DNA of 64,000 bases, from the NCBI RefSeq assembly GCF_900156505.1, contig NZ_FTPR01000001.1, forward strand, positions 682,001 to 746,000, read 5' to 3'. Of the stretch, positions 43,874-55,462 are shown piece after piece. Positions within the stretch are counted from its first letter, which is position 1. Each line of letters starts with the position of its first letter. The position numbers and the translations under genes were made by a program. The notes beneath the pieces were generated by a model. The model had not been told where the DNA came from, ran no database searches, and saw only the letters and a list, made by a program, of their open reading frames with translations. The DNA comes from Yoonia rosea. Its GTDB lineage: Bacteria; Pseudomonadota; Alphaproteobacteria; Rhodobacterales; Rhodobacteraceae.

Positions 43874-45163
43874 ATGCTGTCTGAAACGGATACACCTTTC
43901 GCAAAGCTGCCGATCATCGCGCGCCGGCACGTGTATCTCTTTCAAGGTCACCAATTTCTAGACCGTCTTGCCATGGGCATGATCGTTGCCGTGACAGCTC
44001 TTGCCCTTCAAGGACGCGGATTGGGTGTTGGTGAGATCGGCGCTCTTTTTGCCGTCTATGCCGCCGTCGCCATGACCGCTGAACTGCCCTTTGGCGGTTT
44101 GGCAGATGGGGTGGGCCGCAAGCCGGTCTTTCTGATCGCCACGGTTGCAAGCCTTATGGCCTCTCTCGTATTTATATTGTCCACTGCGTTCTGGCCGCTT
44201 GCTGCGTCGTTCGGATTGGTCGGTTTGGGGCGTGCATTGCGGTCGGGAACGCTCGACGCTTGGTATGTAGAAGAACTGAATGTTCGCGCACCCGGTGTCG
44301 AAATCCAACCCTTCCTTGCGCGTGCGCAGACAGCAAATTTTGCGGGTCTCGGGTTTGGGGCGATTGTTGGCGGTTTTCTTCCTGCCCTTGTCTCAGGTAA
44401 TGATCCTTCCGACCCATTGGTCGGCCGCACAGTCTATGACGTGTCGTATGCTGCGGGAATTTTGCTCACGCTCGTGGTGTTTGCGTACACGGTCATTTTC
44501 ATCCGTGAACCGGCTCGCCCTATAAATGGGTCAGTCGTTCTGCGTGCGATACGCGCCGTACCGGGCGCAATCAGTGACGGTGCCCGGCTCGCGATCTCGC
44601 ACCGTGCGCTCTTCCTGCTTCTCGCGAGTCTGACTCTTATGCTGTTCGCCACGAATCCTGTCGAGGTGCTCTGGCCGACAGTTGTGCGAACTATGCTCGA
44701 TCCTGAACGCGCTGCCGCGACAGTGGGACTTTTGACTGCAGGATATTTTTTGGCGATCGCAGTGGGCGCGAGCCTCGCCGGACGGGTTGGCCGCCTCTTT
44801 AGGCGCCGTCATGCGGTGACGCTCGCAGCGATCTTTGCTGCGCTCATCGTTTGTCAGATTGCGCTTGCCCTGCAGGCGTCACTCATAGGATTTATCATAG
44901 TATTCCTCATTTTCTCCGTATTACTCGGTCTTTCAGAGTCTCCTGCTGCAAGCATCCTGCACGCCTATGCGCCAGACAGCCGCCGGTCTACGATCCTGTC
45001 AGTCCAGTCGCTCCTGAAACAGCTAGGTGCGATGGTGGGCTTGCTCGTCTTGGGCTCGGTCGGTGAGACGGAAGGTGTCGGAATTGCTTGGATTACCGGG
45101 GTCCTCGGCCTCGCAATCGCTGCAGTTCTTGCGATCTTGCTGGCCCGGGCAATGAAAAGTTAG
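43874..45163 (+). CDS. Major facilitator superfamily transporter
   Basis: This 429-residue polytopic protein with about twelve hydrophobic segments has MFS motif A between TM2 and TM3 (GGLADGVGRKPVFL), and the first half has the LGLVGLGRALRSGTLDAWYVEE segment found in putative drug or macrolide exporters of this superfamily. The start ATG at 43874 gives a soluble N-terminus of about 20 residues. No regulator is next to it, and it is preceded by a decayed region. The substrate cannot be assigned. Confidence 0.88.
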   Translation: MLSETDTPFAKLPIIARRHVYLFQGHQFLDRLAMGMIVAVTALALQGRGLGVGEIGALFAVYAAVAMTAELPFGGLADGVGRKPVFLIATVASLMASLVFILSTAFWPLAASFGLVGLGRALRSGTLDAWYVEELNVRAPGVEIQPFLARAQTANFAGLGFGAIVGGFLPALVSGNDPSDPLVGRTVYDVSYAAGILLTLVVFAYTVIFIREPARPINGSVVLRAIRAVPGAISDGARLAISHRALFLLLASLTLMLFATNPVEVLWPTVVRTMLDPERAAATVGLLTAGYFLAIAVGASLAGRVGRLFRRRHAVTLAAIFAALIVCQIALALQASLIGFIIVFLIFSVLLGLSESPAASILHAYAPDSRRSTILSVQSLLKQLGAMVGLLVLGSVGETEGVGIAWITGVLGLAIAAVLAILLARAMKS

Positions 45164-45595
45164 CAGTTGGCTGATTGTTGCGGCGTCCAAAGCCCAGGTT
45201 TGTGCGGTGGCTCTTTCGGACTTGCAACACGCGGACTTTGAAACCAAATCTACGTGTGCCGGTTTAGTCCCGCATGGCGGTCATCGACGATTGCATAGAC
45301 GGATGTCCGTTATCGATGCCGATAGTCGTCATTGGGCAGGTCATCCCCGAAACTTTTAACTTAACCCGTACTGCACCCCGAGATGGAGCTATTGATTACA
45401 GGTCAATGAACCGTACGCGTATGAAAAGATTGCATGATCCCAGACGAACGGATGATGGCGTGCGATACAATCGTGGTGGGTGTTAGCGTCGCGTGCCTAT
45501 GAACCGTTTCTGATGCAACTTGATGCCAGGAAAGACGATATATGCGCCCAAACCTCAAATAGCTTATTATTTATCAACGCGTTGCGCAGGGAAAG
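45164..45595. other. 432 bp between MFS gene and tRNA-Ser, no supported gene
   Basis: All short frames here lack family-like sequence and ribosome sites. A short palindrome ACGGATGTCCGT lies near 45300. This stretch is on the 3' side of tRNA-Ser, where islands often insert, but I found no integrase and no copy of the tRNA 3' end, so island remnants cannot be claimed. Confidence 0.5.
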
Positions 45596-45685
45596 TGGCG
45601 GAGAGACAGGGATTCGAACCCTGGGTAGGCTTGCACCCACAACGGTTTTCGAGACCGCCCCGTTCGACCACTCCGGCACCTCTCC
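45596..45685 (-). tRNA. tRNA-Ser (anticodon CGA)
   Basis: The minus strand folds as a type II tRNA of 90 bases: acceptor GGAGAGG/TCTCTCC, anticodon loop CTCGAAA (CGA, serine UCG codons), a long variable arm (GTGGGTGCAAGCCTACC) and T loop TTCGAAT. CCA is encoded. The long variable arm confirms a serine tRNA. Confidence 0.97.
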
Positions 45686-45832
45686 GCGGGGGTCAGGGCG
45701 GCGTGTTACTGCGGCAGGCGCGCCCGTGCAAGACCCAAAGCACGGATTGCTGACAATTACGTGGGGGGCCTTGGCAAAGACCGCTCAGGGTGCGTAACTT
45801 TCACATAAGCTTTTGGATTGATAGGATACCGC

Positions 45833-46666
45833 ATGTTCCGTTTTGCCGCCCCCCTTGCTTTTGCCGCGACCCTCGCCGTCGCACCGCTTTGGGCGCAGGG
45901 GCGTGATGCCGACAAAGTCGATCAGCTGTTCGATGCGCTTGGCATGCCCCAGCTGATCGAAATCATGCGCGAAGAGGGGCTGGCCTATGGCGAGACGCTG
46001 GCTACTGATATGCTGCCGGGCGGGCGGTCTGCGGAATGGTCGATGGCGGTCTCTGCGATCTATGATGTCGAGATGATGACCGAAGAGGTCCGCGGCGTTC
46101 TGGGCGAGGCGCTTGAGGGCGATGATGTTGATGCGATGCTTGCGTTTTTCACCTCGGAGCAGGGCGTGCGGATTGTCGGGCTTGAAATCAGCGCCCGCCG
46201 CGCGTTGCTTGACGACGCGGTTGAAGAGGCCAGCAAAGAGAATGCGGCAATTGCAATGATGGATGAGACGCCGCGATTCCAGATGGTGCAGGATTTTATC
46301 GACGCCAACGATCTGATCGAGGCCAATGTGATCGGTGCGCTTAATTCCAACTATGCCTTCTACACCGGTTTGATCGATGGCGGCGCAATGCCCGCTGGCA
46401 TCACCCTTGAAACCGCCTTGCAGGATGTCTGGGCGCAGGAGCCGATGGTGCGCGCCGATACGATCGAGTGGCTTTTTTCGTTTCTTTTGATGGCCTATCA
46501 GCCGCTGTCGGATGAGGAGTTGGAAGCCTATCTTGCGTTTTCACGCAGTGATGCGGGGCAGGATATGACCAATGCGCTGTTTGAAGCGTTCAACGGAATG
46601 TTCGACGATATTTCCCGTGCACTCGGTCTGGCCTCTTCACGCTTTATGTTGACGCAAGAACTGTGA
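45833..46666 (+). CDS. DUF2059 exported protein
   Basis: This 277-residue protein has a signal peptide (to about WAQG, residue 22) and is mostly helical. The repeated pattern of DUF2059 occurs twice: EMMTEEVRGVLGEALEGDDVDAMLAFFTSEQG in the first half and PLSDEELEAYLAFSRSDAGQ in the second. The family is periplasmic and of unknown role. The ATG at 45833 follows AGGA. It is monocistronic, with a small lipoprotein gene after it. Confidence 0.82.
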   Translation: MFRFAAPLAFAATLAVAPLWAQGRDADKVDQLFDALGMPQLIEIMREEGLAYGETLATDMLPGGRSAEWSMAVSAIYDVEMMTEEVRGVLGEALEGDDVDAMLAFFTSEQGVRIVGLEISARRALLDDAVEEASKENAAIAMMDETPRFQMVQDFIDANDLIEANVIGALNSNYAFYTGLIDGGAMPAGITLETALQDVWAQEPMVRADTIEWLFSFLLMAYQPLSDEELEAYLAFSRSDAGQDMTNALFEAFNGMFDDISRALGLASSRFMLTQEL

Positions 46667-46735
46667 CCAGCACCTCTTGGAATCGCTGAGTGGCAGGTTA
46701 TGCTGGCACCGTCATATCGAATAGAGGAGCCTGTC

Positions 46736-47140
46736 TTGCCTGCTTTTAAACCCGCCTTTTTTGCTCTTTTCCTGCTGGCCGCCTGCGATCAGACCGCAGC
46801 GATTGCCCCGCAGCCGGATTTGCCCGCTGATGATCCGCGTCAGGCAGAACTGCTTGCAGCAGAGTGCACGATCTATTTTGCGGCGGTGGTAAAGCTGGAA
46901 GCGGAAGGGCGCGCGCCAAGCGGCAACCCCTCACGTGGCTGTCCTGCAGAAGCGGCCGGGATTGCGGCCGATATCAATCCGATGGTCAGCGTACCATCAG
47001 TGACACCGGGGTATCCGCAGACGCTGTATAATCGCATGCTCGCGCGCGGCATCCCTGCCGATTTGGCTGATGATATCGCAAAATCCAAGGCTTTCTGGGA
47101 TCTGGTGGCCAAGCGGGACAGCTTGCTGGCAGGGTTCTAG
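46736..47140 (+). CDS. Small putative lipoprotein
   Basis: This 134-residue protein starts at a TTG (46736) with AGAGGAG six bases upstream; this gives a proper lipoprotein signal (hydrophobic run, then LLAAC with Cys at about residue 17). The longer frame from 46700 would put charged residues before the signal and is rejected. The mature part has two more cysteines and no family I can name. Its stop shares CTAG with the convergent lipoprotein gene (4-base overlap). Confidence 0.7.
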   Translation: MPAFKPAFFALFLLAACDQTAAIAPQPDLPADDPRQAELLAAECTIYFAAVVKLEAEGRAPSGNPSRGCPAEAAGIAADINPMVSVPSVTPGYPQTLYNRMLARGIPADLADDIAKSKAFWDLVAKRDSLLAGF

Positions 47141-47484
47141 CCCCCATAGACCATCAGTGCTGTCACTAAGGCGCCCGGATTGGCCTGATACAGCCCGATA
47201 TTGGATTGCAGTTGAATAATACGGGCAGGGCGGTCACGCGGCGGAATACCGGCGGCATCCATTGCATCCGTCAGCGTGGGCCCGCCACCTGACCCGATAT
47301 CTGCAATAATCGCATCGAAGTTCGATTTGACGATGACTTCGACAGTGCCGCGCCGCTGCGCATAGGTGGCATTGTCGAAAAGTGTCGTTGCCCCTGACAC
47401 TGGCCATAGCAAGGGATTGCCAAGGTGCCCGCTGTCTTGTGCGCAGGCCGATGTCAGGACGGTTGCGAAAACGAGCCAGCGCAT
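47137..47484 (-). CDS. Small putative lipoprotein, convergent
   Basis: This 115-residue protein has a short signal and lipobox LTSAC (Cys14). The remainder includes TYAQRRGTVEVIVKSNFDAIIADI, a pattern found in conserved hypothetical proteins of Rhodobacterales, with no known function. It is tail to tail with the previous lipoprotein gene and divergent from rplU (177 bp between starts). Confidence 0.75.
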   Translation of the reverse strand: MRWLVFATVLTSACAQDSGHLGNPLLWPVSGATTLFDNATYAQRRGTVEVIVKSNFDAIIADIGSGGGPTLTDAMDAAGIPPRDRPARIIQLQSNIGLYQANPGALVTALMVYGG

Positions 47485-47507
47485 GGGAATTAATCCTTCT
47501 TTTTATG

Positions 47508-47536
47508 TTGACTTACGGGGGTATTGGTCAGATATA
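47508..47536 (+). promoter_or_regulatory. Sigma-70 promoter of rplU-rpmA
   Basis: TTGACT (47508-47513) and GATATA (47531-47536) are 17 bp apart. Transcription would begin near 47544, giving a leader of about 118 bases before rplU. The same -35 hexamer, TTGACT, precedes rplM at 63646. Confidence 0.7.
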
Positions 47537-47661
47537 GCGCGGACTCTGCAAGAGGATTGCAGGGTGATATGCGAAAACTCGCCCACGGGCGCGCTGTCCA
47601 CAGGTACCAAACGCCGGATGAAACCGGGGCCTCAGCGACGCGAAAGATAAAGGAATTACAT

Positions 47662-48345
47662 ATGTTTGCGGTTCTCAAAACCGGCGGCAAGCAGTACAAA
47701 GTGGCCTCTGGCGACGTACTTCGTGTCGAAAAGCTTGCAGCAAAAGCAGGCGACAAAGTTCAATTCAACGAGATTCTGATGGTCGGTTCCACAGTGGGCA
47801 CACCCACCGTTGAAGGCGCAGGCGTTCAAGCCGAAGTCATCGACCAGATAAAAGGCGAAAAGACGATCAACTTCGTCAAGCGCCGCCGTAAGCACGGCAG
47901 CCAGCGCACCAAAGGCCACCGTCAGCAACTGACACTGGTCCGTATCGCCGAGATCCTTGAAAAAGGGGCTGACAAGTCCGGCGTTATGGCCGCAGTTTCT
48001 GGCGCAGGTATCGCGCATGTAACTGGCGCAAACGGCGCACCAACATCCAAGAAAGCGGCTGCGGCTGCTGCGCGTGCATCAACACCCAAGGCTGAAAATC
48101 CAAAGGCGGCACCGAAAGCGAAAGCAGAGCCAAAAGCGGCTGCTGGCGCGGATGATCTGAAAAAGCTGTCCGGCGTTGGTCCGGCACTTGAGAAAAAGCT
48201 GCATGAAGCTGGCGTGACAACATTCGCCCAGATCGCAGCATGGACGGAAGCTGATGTGGCTGCTATGGACGAGAAACTGTCGTTCAAGGGCCGTATCGAA
48301 CGTGAAGGCTGGATCGCGCAAGCGGTTGAGCTGGCAAAAGGCTAA
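47662..48345 (+). CDS. rplU: Ribosomal protein L21 with C-terminal helix-hairpin-helix extension
   Basis: Residues 1-100 are a standard L21 ([20 protein letters not shown], then [16 protein letters not shown]). L21 is usually about 103 residues; here the chain runs to 227. An Ala/Lys/Pro-rich linker (about 125-165) leads to a helix-hairpin-helix domain (about 166-227: [19 protein letters not shown], then [14 protein letters not shown]) like those that bind DNA or RNA. The ATG at 47662 follows AAAGGA. rpmA follows 11 bp later. Confidence 0.95.
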   Translation: MFAVLKTGGKQYKVASGDVLRVEKLAAKAGDKVQFNEILMVGSTVGTPTVEGAGVQAEVIDQIKGEKTINFVKRRRKHGSQRTKGHRQQLTLVRIAEILEKGADKSGVMAAVSGAGIAHVTGANGAPTSKKAAAAAARASTPKAENPKAAPKAKAEPKAAAGADDLKKLSGVGPALEKKLHEAGVTTFAQIAAWTEADVAAMDEKLSFKGRIEREGWIAQAVELAKG

Positions 48346-48356
48346 GGAGAGACCAA

Positions 48357-48626
48357 ATGGCACATAAAAAAGCAGGCGGTTCATCCCGTAACGGACGCGA
48401 CTCAGCTGGTCGTCGTCTTGGTGTAAAGAAGTACGGCGGCGAAGCTGTCGTTCCCGGTAACATCATCATGCGTCAGCGTGGCACAAAGATGTGGCCAGGC
48501 ATGGGCGTTGGCATGGGCAAGGATCACACGATCTTTGCAACCGTTGATGGCGCTGTGAAGTTCCACAAAGGCCTCAAGGGCCGCACCTTTATTTCGGTTC
48601 TCCCAGTGGCGGAGGCCGCTGAGTAA
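48357..48626 (+). CDS. rpmA: Ribosomal protein L27
   Basis: This 89-residue protein of the large subunit has an N-terminus ([15 protein letters not shown]) that reaches the peptidyl-transferase centre; [11 protein letters not shown] and [19 protein letters not shown] are typical. It begins directly with the mature sequence after Met, so the Firmicutes-type cleaved extension is absent. It is co-transcribed with rplU and ended by a strong terminator. Confidence 0.98.
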   Translation: MAHKKAGGSSRNGRDSAGRRLGVKKYGGEAVVPGNIIMRQRGTKMWPGMGVGMGKDHTIFATVDGAVKFHKGLKGRTFISVLPVAEAAE

Positions 48627-48653
48627 GCCGAAAATTCCAAGTCAAGATATTGG

Positions 48654-48682
48654 GGGATCGGCGAAAGCCGATCCCTTTTTTT
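48654..48682 (+). terminator. Rho-independent terminator of rplU-rpmA
   Basis: A perfect 9-bp stem GGGATCGGC/GCCGATCCC with the stable tetraloop GAAA is followed by seven Ts, 27 bp after the rpmA stop. Confidence 0.95.
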
Positions 48683-48751
48683 GTTCATATTTCTGCCATC
48701 AAATGAATTTAGACGGTGGCACAGATGCAGTTGTTTTCGGGGAGGGAAACA

Positions 48752-49294
48752 ATGAGACATGAAGAGATTACCGTTCAGGACACGATAGAGGCGGCACGTT
48801 TCGTGCTGCGCCCGTGCCGCAAGTCTGACGCGGGTCTGATCGCGATGTATGCGGGTGATGACCGTGTTGCGCGCGGTACCCGTGCCATGCCCCATCCGCT
48901 GCCCCCCGGATCGGTTGAGGCGATGATCGAACGCGCCAGCCAGCCTGAGCGGAGCGAAGATATCTGGGTCATCGATGGCTCTGCCCATGGCCATGCCGAA
49001 GCGCTTGGCCTCATTAGCCTTGAGCGCATGGACCGCGATCAGTCAGAGATCTTCTATTGGATTGCCCCTGCCTTTTGGAACACAGGTTTTGCCACCGAAG
49101 CCGTACGCGCCTTGATCGCCGCGAACCCGCATCGCTCTGACCGGATATTTGCAGAGGTCTTTCAGGACAACCCGCAGTCAGCCCGTGTGCTGACCAACTG
49201 CGGTTTTGATTATCTGGGCGATGCAGAGGCGTTTTCCGTCTCGCGCAATGCGACGGTGCCGACATGGACCTACACATTGAAAATCGGAAAGTAA
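48752..49294 (+). CDS. GNAT N-acetyltransferase (RimJ/RimL-like), copy 1
   Basis: This 180-residue acetyltransferase has the RimJ-type opening AARFVLRPCRKSDAGLIAMYAGDDRVARG, a FYWIAPAFWNTGFATEAVRALI acetyl-CoA-binding block and AEVFQDNPQSARVLTNCGFDYLG. The ATG at 48752 follows GGGAGGG. It is first in a row of three related genes; its end overlaps the next by 31 bp. Substrates may be protein N-termini or small amines; not assignable. Confidence 0.85.
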   Translation: MRHEEITVQDTIEAARFVLRPCRKSDAGLIAMYAGDDRVARGTRAMPHPLPPGSVEAMIERASQPERSEDIWVIDGSAHGHAEALGLISLERMDRDQSEIFYWIAPAFWNTGFATEAVRALIAANPHRSDRIFAEVFQDNPQSARVLTNCGFDYLGDAEAFSVSRNATVPTWTYTLKIGK

Positions 49295-49801
49295 CCGTTC
49301 CCACGCTGCGGAGCGCGCGGCTGGTGCTGCGCGATCTGCGACCTGATGATCTGGATGCCGTGACCCTGCTTGCCAATGATTTTGAAGTCAGCAAGTGGCT
49401 GGTCCCGGTGCCCTTTCCTTATGCCCGCGCAGATGCCGATGATTTCCTGCGGATGGACATTACGGGTGAGCTTGGCCTGCTTTGGGTCATCCTGCGCGAT
49501 GATGTGCTGATTGGTGTCGTCTCAACCGGGAAGGAACTGGGGTATTGGCTCGGCCAGCCGTTCTGGGGGCAGGGCTATATGACCGAGGCGGCGCAGGCAG
49601 CTGTCGATCACAGCTTTGCCGCGTTCAATATGGACAAGATGCATTCGAGCCATTTCACCGAAAACCACGGATCGCGCCGGGTGCTGGAGAAACTGGGCTT
49701 TCTGGATGTCGGCGGCCATGTTCACTTCTCGAATGCGCGGCAGGCAGATGTGCCGGGCCGGTCGATGCTCTTGACCCGCGACAGATGGGTGGCGCTCCAA
49801 G

Positions 49802-49809
<8 letters not shown>
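49264..49809 (+). CDS. GNAT N-acetyltransferase, copy 2
   Basis: This 181-residue protein has SARLVLRDLRPDDLDAVTLLAND near the start, YWLGQPFWGQGYMTEAAQAAVDH as acetyl-CoA site, and FTENHGSRRVLEKLGFLDVG as the typical final segment. It starts inside the end of copy 1 without a clear ribosome site, so translation is probably coupled. Its end overlaps copy 3 by 8 bp. Confidence 0.85.
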
Positions 49810-52485
<2,676 letters not shown>

Positions 52486-52497
52486 GAGGGAAAAAGC

Positions 52498-53760
52498 ATG
52501 GGTGATCAAGACATTGCGACGATGATGGCCAAGATTGGTGCGGATGCACGTGCCGCGTCGACCGTGCTGGCCACCGCCGGATCAGAGCGTAAATATGCGG
52601 CCCTCATTGGTGCGGCGGATGCGATCTGGGAAAACCGCATGGCGATCATGGATGCCAATGCCGAAGATCAGGTCTATGGCGAAGAAAAGGGCCTCAGCCC
52701 TGCCATGATGGACCGTTTGATGCTGGATGAGCCCCGCATCCGCGCCATGGCCGAGGGGCTGCGCAACGTTGCCGCCCAATCCGATCCGGTGGGCGAGGTG
52801 ATGACCGAATGGGATATGCCCAGCGGTCTGCACATCCAGCGTGTGCGTACGCCTTTGGGTGTGATCGGCGTCATCTATGAAAGCCGCCCCAATGTGACAG
52901 CGGACGCTGGCGCGCTCTGTCTGCAATCGGGCAATGCGGTCATCCTGCGGGGCGGGTCCGAGAGCTTTCATTCCTCCACCGCGATCCATGACTGCCTGCA
53001 AACCGGTTTGAAACAGGCAGGTCTGCCAGCGACAGCGATCCAGCTTGTACCGACCCGCGACCGCGCGGCGGTCTCGGCGATGTTGACCGCGACAGACCAT
53101 ATCGACGTGATTGTGCCGCGCGGCGGCAAGGGGCTTGTCGGGTTGGTCCAGCGCGAGGCGCGCGTGCCTGTCTTTGCCCATCTTGAAGGCATTTGCCATA
53201 TCTACGTGGGCGCGACGGCTGATCCTGCAATGGCGGTCGAAATTGTTCTGAACGCCAAGACACGCCGCACCGGTATTTGCGGGTCCATGGAATGCCTGCT
53301 GATCGATTGGCGTTTTTACACACAACATGGCTCACTGCTGATTGATGTCCTGCTGAAGGCTGGCGTTGATGTGCGCGCTGATGGTGAACTGGCCAAGATT
53401 GCGGGCACAACGCCCGCGCAACCCGATGATTTCGGGAAGGAATTTCTGGATATGATTTGCGCGGCCAAGCTTGTCGATGGTGTCGACGAAGCGATTGCGC
53501 ATATCCGCACTTACGGCTCAAACCACACAGATGCCATCATTACGGCCGATGATCAGGCCGCGGCACATTTCTTCAAAGAGCTCGATAGCGCGATCCTGAT
53601 GCGGAATGCCTCAACGCAGTTTGCCGATGGTGCCGAATTCGGCATGGGCGCCGAGATCGGGATCGCGACAGGGAAATTGCACGCCCGCGGACCGGTCGGG
53701 GCGACGCAATTGACCAGCTTCAAATACCTTGTGACAGGAAACGGCGCGGTGCGCAGTTAG
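52498..53760 (+). CDS. proA: Gamma-glutamyl phosphate reductase
   Basis: This 420-residue NADPH-dependent enzyme makes glutamate semialdehyde, which cyclises on the way to proline. Landmarks: [41 protein letters not shown], and the active-site cysteine in [12 protein letters not shown]. It ends 2 bp before the convergent chpT stop, so no separate terminator fits between them. Confidence 0.97.
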   Translation: MGDQDIATMMAKIGADARAASTVLATAGSERKYAALIGAADAIWENRMAIMDANAEDQVYGEEKGLSPAMMDRLMLDEPRIRAMAEGLRNVAAQSDPVGEVMTEWDMPSGLHIQRVRTPLGVIGVIYESRPNVTADAGALCLQSGNAVILRGGSESFHSSTAIHDCLQTGLKQAGLPATAIQLVPTRDRAAVSAMLTATDHIDVIVPRGGKGLVGLVQREARVPVFAHLEGICHIYVGATADPAMAVEIVLNAKTRRTGICGSMECLLIDWRFYTQHGSLLIDVLLKAGVDVRADGELAKIAGTTPAQPDDFGKEFLDMICAAKLVDGVDEAIAHIRTYGSNHTDAIITADDQAAAHFFKELDSAILMRNASTQFADGAEFGMGAEIGIATGKLHARGPVGATQLTSFKYLVTGNGAVRS

Positions 53761-53762
53761 GA

Positions 53763-54353
53763 TCAGAACCGCGCGATCAGGTGGTCACTCATGTGGCGGA
53801 ATTGCAGTAGACGCTGCGCTTCCGCCAACACACCCGGCAGAAGCGCGAATTGCACATGGGCCGCCGTGTATCTGAACCCCATTTGCGGCGCGCTGATGTT
53901 GTCCCAAAGCTCTTGGTCCACGGCCAGACGCGGCCCCTCGGCGCGCATCACCCATGTTTCGCCATCGCGCGTGATCTGGATATCCCCGCCCAGAGGCATG
54001 GTGGATTCGAGCGCCTGCAACATCAAAAGGGCTGCGCGCACCAGACGGCGTGGCTGATCGCCCTCGATTTTCCAGATATAGTTGATGCGGCCACCTCGCG
54101 CGGTTGCTGCAAGAATTGACAGGATTTCAGAGCGGCTGACGGACTGCTCTTCAGTGGCAGCACCATAGGCAATGCGGAAATACCGGATCCGTGCGCTGGC
54201 GTTCTGAACGCTTTCGTTGATCAGGTCCATTTCGGCTCCGGTATCGCCATCGGTCAGCGCCAAAAGCTCGACGCCATTGCCGATCGCCCCAATTGGACTG
54301 ATAAGATCATGGCAAATACGTGATCCAACCAAAGCCGCAAGATCAGGTTGCAT
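53763..54353 (-). CDS. chpT: Histidine phosphotransferase ChpT
   Basis: This 196-residue dimeric phosphotransferase passes phosphate from CckA to CtrA and CpdR. The phospho-site is His15 in SRICHDLISPIGAIGNG; the degenerate ATPase-like C-terminal domain contains LVRAALLMLQALESTMP. In Rhodobacterales this relay controls motility, gene-transfer agents and chemotaxis rather than viability. A full CtrA site occurs in the window at 10524. It is divergent from a small DUF3553 gene, only 29 bp between starts. Confidence 0.93.
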   Translation of the reverse strand: MQPDLAALVGSRICHDLISPIGAIGNGVELLALTDGDTGAEMDLINESVQNASARIRYFRIAYGAATEEQSVSRSEILSILAATARGGRINYIWKIEGDQPRRLVRAALLMLQALESTMPLGGDIQITRDGETWVMRAEGPRLAVDQELWDNISAPQMGFRYTAAHVQFALLPGVLAEAQRLLQFRHMSDHLIARF

Positions 54354-54382
54354 AATGCAGCCTCCGTTGTAAGAGAGAAAAT

Positions 54383-54562
54383 ATGTCAGATATAAATGCG
54401 ATTTTTGAGCCTGGTGTGCTCGTGCGGCACCCCGACCAGCCGGATTGGGGCGTCGGGCAGGTGCAGTCCAACATTGGCGACCGGATTACTGTTAACTTCA
54501 GGGAGATGGGCAAAATCGTCATTGATAGTCGGCGCGTCTTACTTGAGTTGGTACATGAATAA
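54383..54562 (+). CDS. DUF3553 small protein
   Basis: This 59-residue protein is easy to miss because of size. The ATG at 54383 follows AAGAGAG. The sequence EPGVLVRHPDQPDWGVGQVQ, then ITVNFREMGKIVID, is the DUF3553 pattern (a small beta-barrel resembling CarD/Tudor-like folds). It is regularly placed beside chpT in Rhodobacterales. Role unknown; interaction with nucleic acid or RNA polymerase is a guess from fold. Confidence 0.85.
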   Translation: MSDINAIFEPGVLVRHPDQPDWGVGQVQSNIGDRITVNFREMGKIVIDSRRVLLELVHE

Positions 54563-54676
54563 AATACAACCCAAAGGAGAGTTGCGCAAGTTGGGTTTCC
54601 AATACCTGTCAATCTGTCGCGGTATGGTTTCTAAAAGGTTAATGTCCGTCATCCTGCGCCAAAATAAAGGCTGGCT

Positions 54677-55462
54677 GTGAATTTGTCTGTGCCGCCAAAA
54701 CCTGTCTTTGAGACCCGCGTGACTCGTGCGCCGCAGGATATCTGCGCCGCTCAACGCCTCCGGTATGAGGTCTTTGTCACCGAGCTTGGTGGTGATGGTC
54801 CATTGGTTGATCATACCGCACGCCTGGAATGTGATAACTTTGATGCCCATGCCGACCATATCCTGTTGTTGGACAAAGCGCGCCCGCAGGACGATCAGGT
54901 CGTCGGTGTTTACCGTGTTATGACCGCCGAAATGGCGCAGGCGGCAGGCGGCTTTTACTGTGAGACCGAGTATGATCTGACGCCGCTCTACCAAAGCGGC
55001 AAACGCCTGTTGGAACTGGGGCGTTCTTGCCTGCATCCTGACTATCGCGGTGGTGCTGGGATGCTGCATCTGTGGCAGGCGCTCGCTGGGTATGTCGAAG
55101 CGCGCCAGATTGCGGTGCTGTTCGGGGTGGCTTCTTTTCATGGGACCGACGCACAGGCGCTGTCGGACGCGTTGAGCCTTTTGTATCATAAACATCTGGC
55201 ACCCGCGGGCCTGCGCGTCACGGCCAAAGGGCCAACGGCCGTGCCAATGAATATCCAACCCCTCGAGACGATTGACCGCATCGCCGCCGTGCGCGGCATC
55301 CCCGCCCTGATCAAAGCCTATCTCCGGTTGGGCGGGAAAGTGGCGCCTGATGCCTTTGTGGATCACGCTTTCAATACGGTTGATATCTGCCTGATCCTTG
55401 AGAAAGATGCGATTGATGGATTGCAGCGGGCCATTCTGGCCAAAGGCGGGGCAAGTGGCTGA
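54677..55462 (+). CDS. olsB: L-ornithine N-alpha-acyltransferase OlsB
   Basis: This 261-residue GNAT-type enzyme transfers a 3-hydroxyacyl group from ACP to ornithine, giving lyso-ornithine lipid. Landmarks: AAQRLRYEVFVTELG, CDNFDAHADHILLLD, LELGRSCLHPDYRGG, and ALLFGVASFHGTD-like VLFGVASFHGTD. The start is GTG at 54677 behind AAAGG. It overlaps olsA by 8 bp; both are needed for ornithine lipids, which replace phospholipids in marine Roseobacters under phosphate limitation. No Pho box was recognised upstream. Confidence 0.93.
   Translation: MNLSVPPKPVFETRVTRAPQDICAAQRLRYEVFVTELGGDGPLVDHTARLECDNFDAHADHILLLDKARPQDDQVVGVYRVMTAEMAQAAGGFYCETEYDLTPLYQSGKRLLELGRSCLHPDYRGGAGMLHLWQALAGYVEARQIAVLFGVASFHGTDAQALSDALSLLYHKHLAPAGLRVTAKGPTAVPMNIQPLETIDRIAAVRGIPALIKAYLRLGGKVAPDAFVDHAFNTVDICLILEKDAIDGLQRAILAKGGASG

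Noticed and set aside
45164..45685. tRNA-Ser as an integration site of a genomic island
   Set aside because: No integrase, no second copy of the tRNA 3' end and no direct repeat was found within the window.
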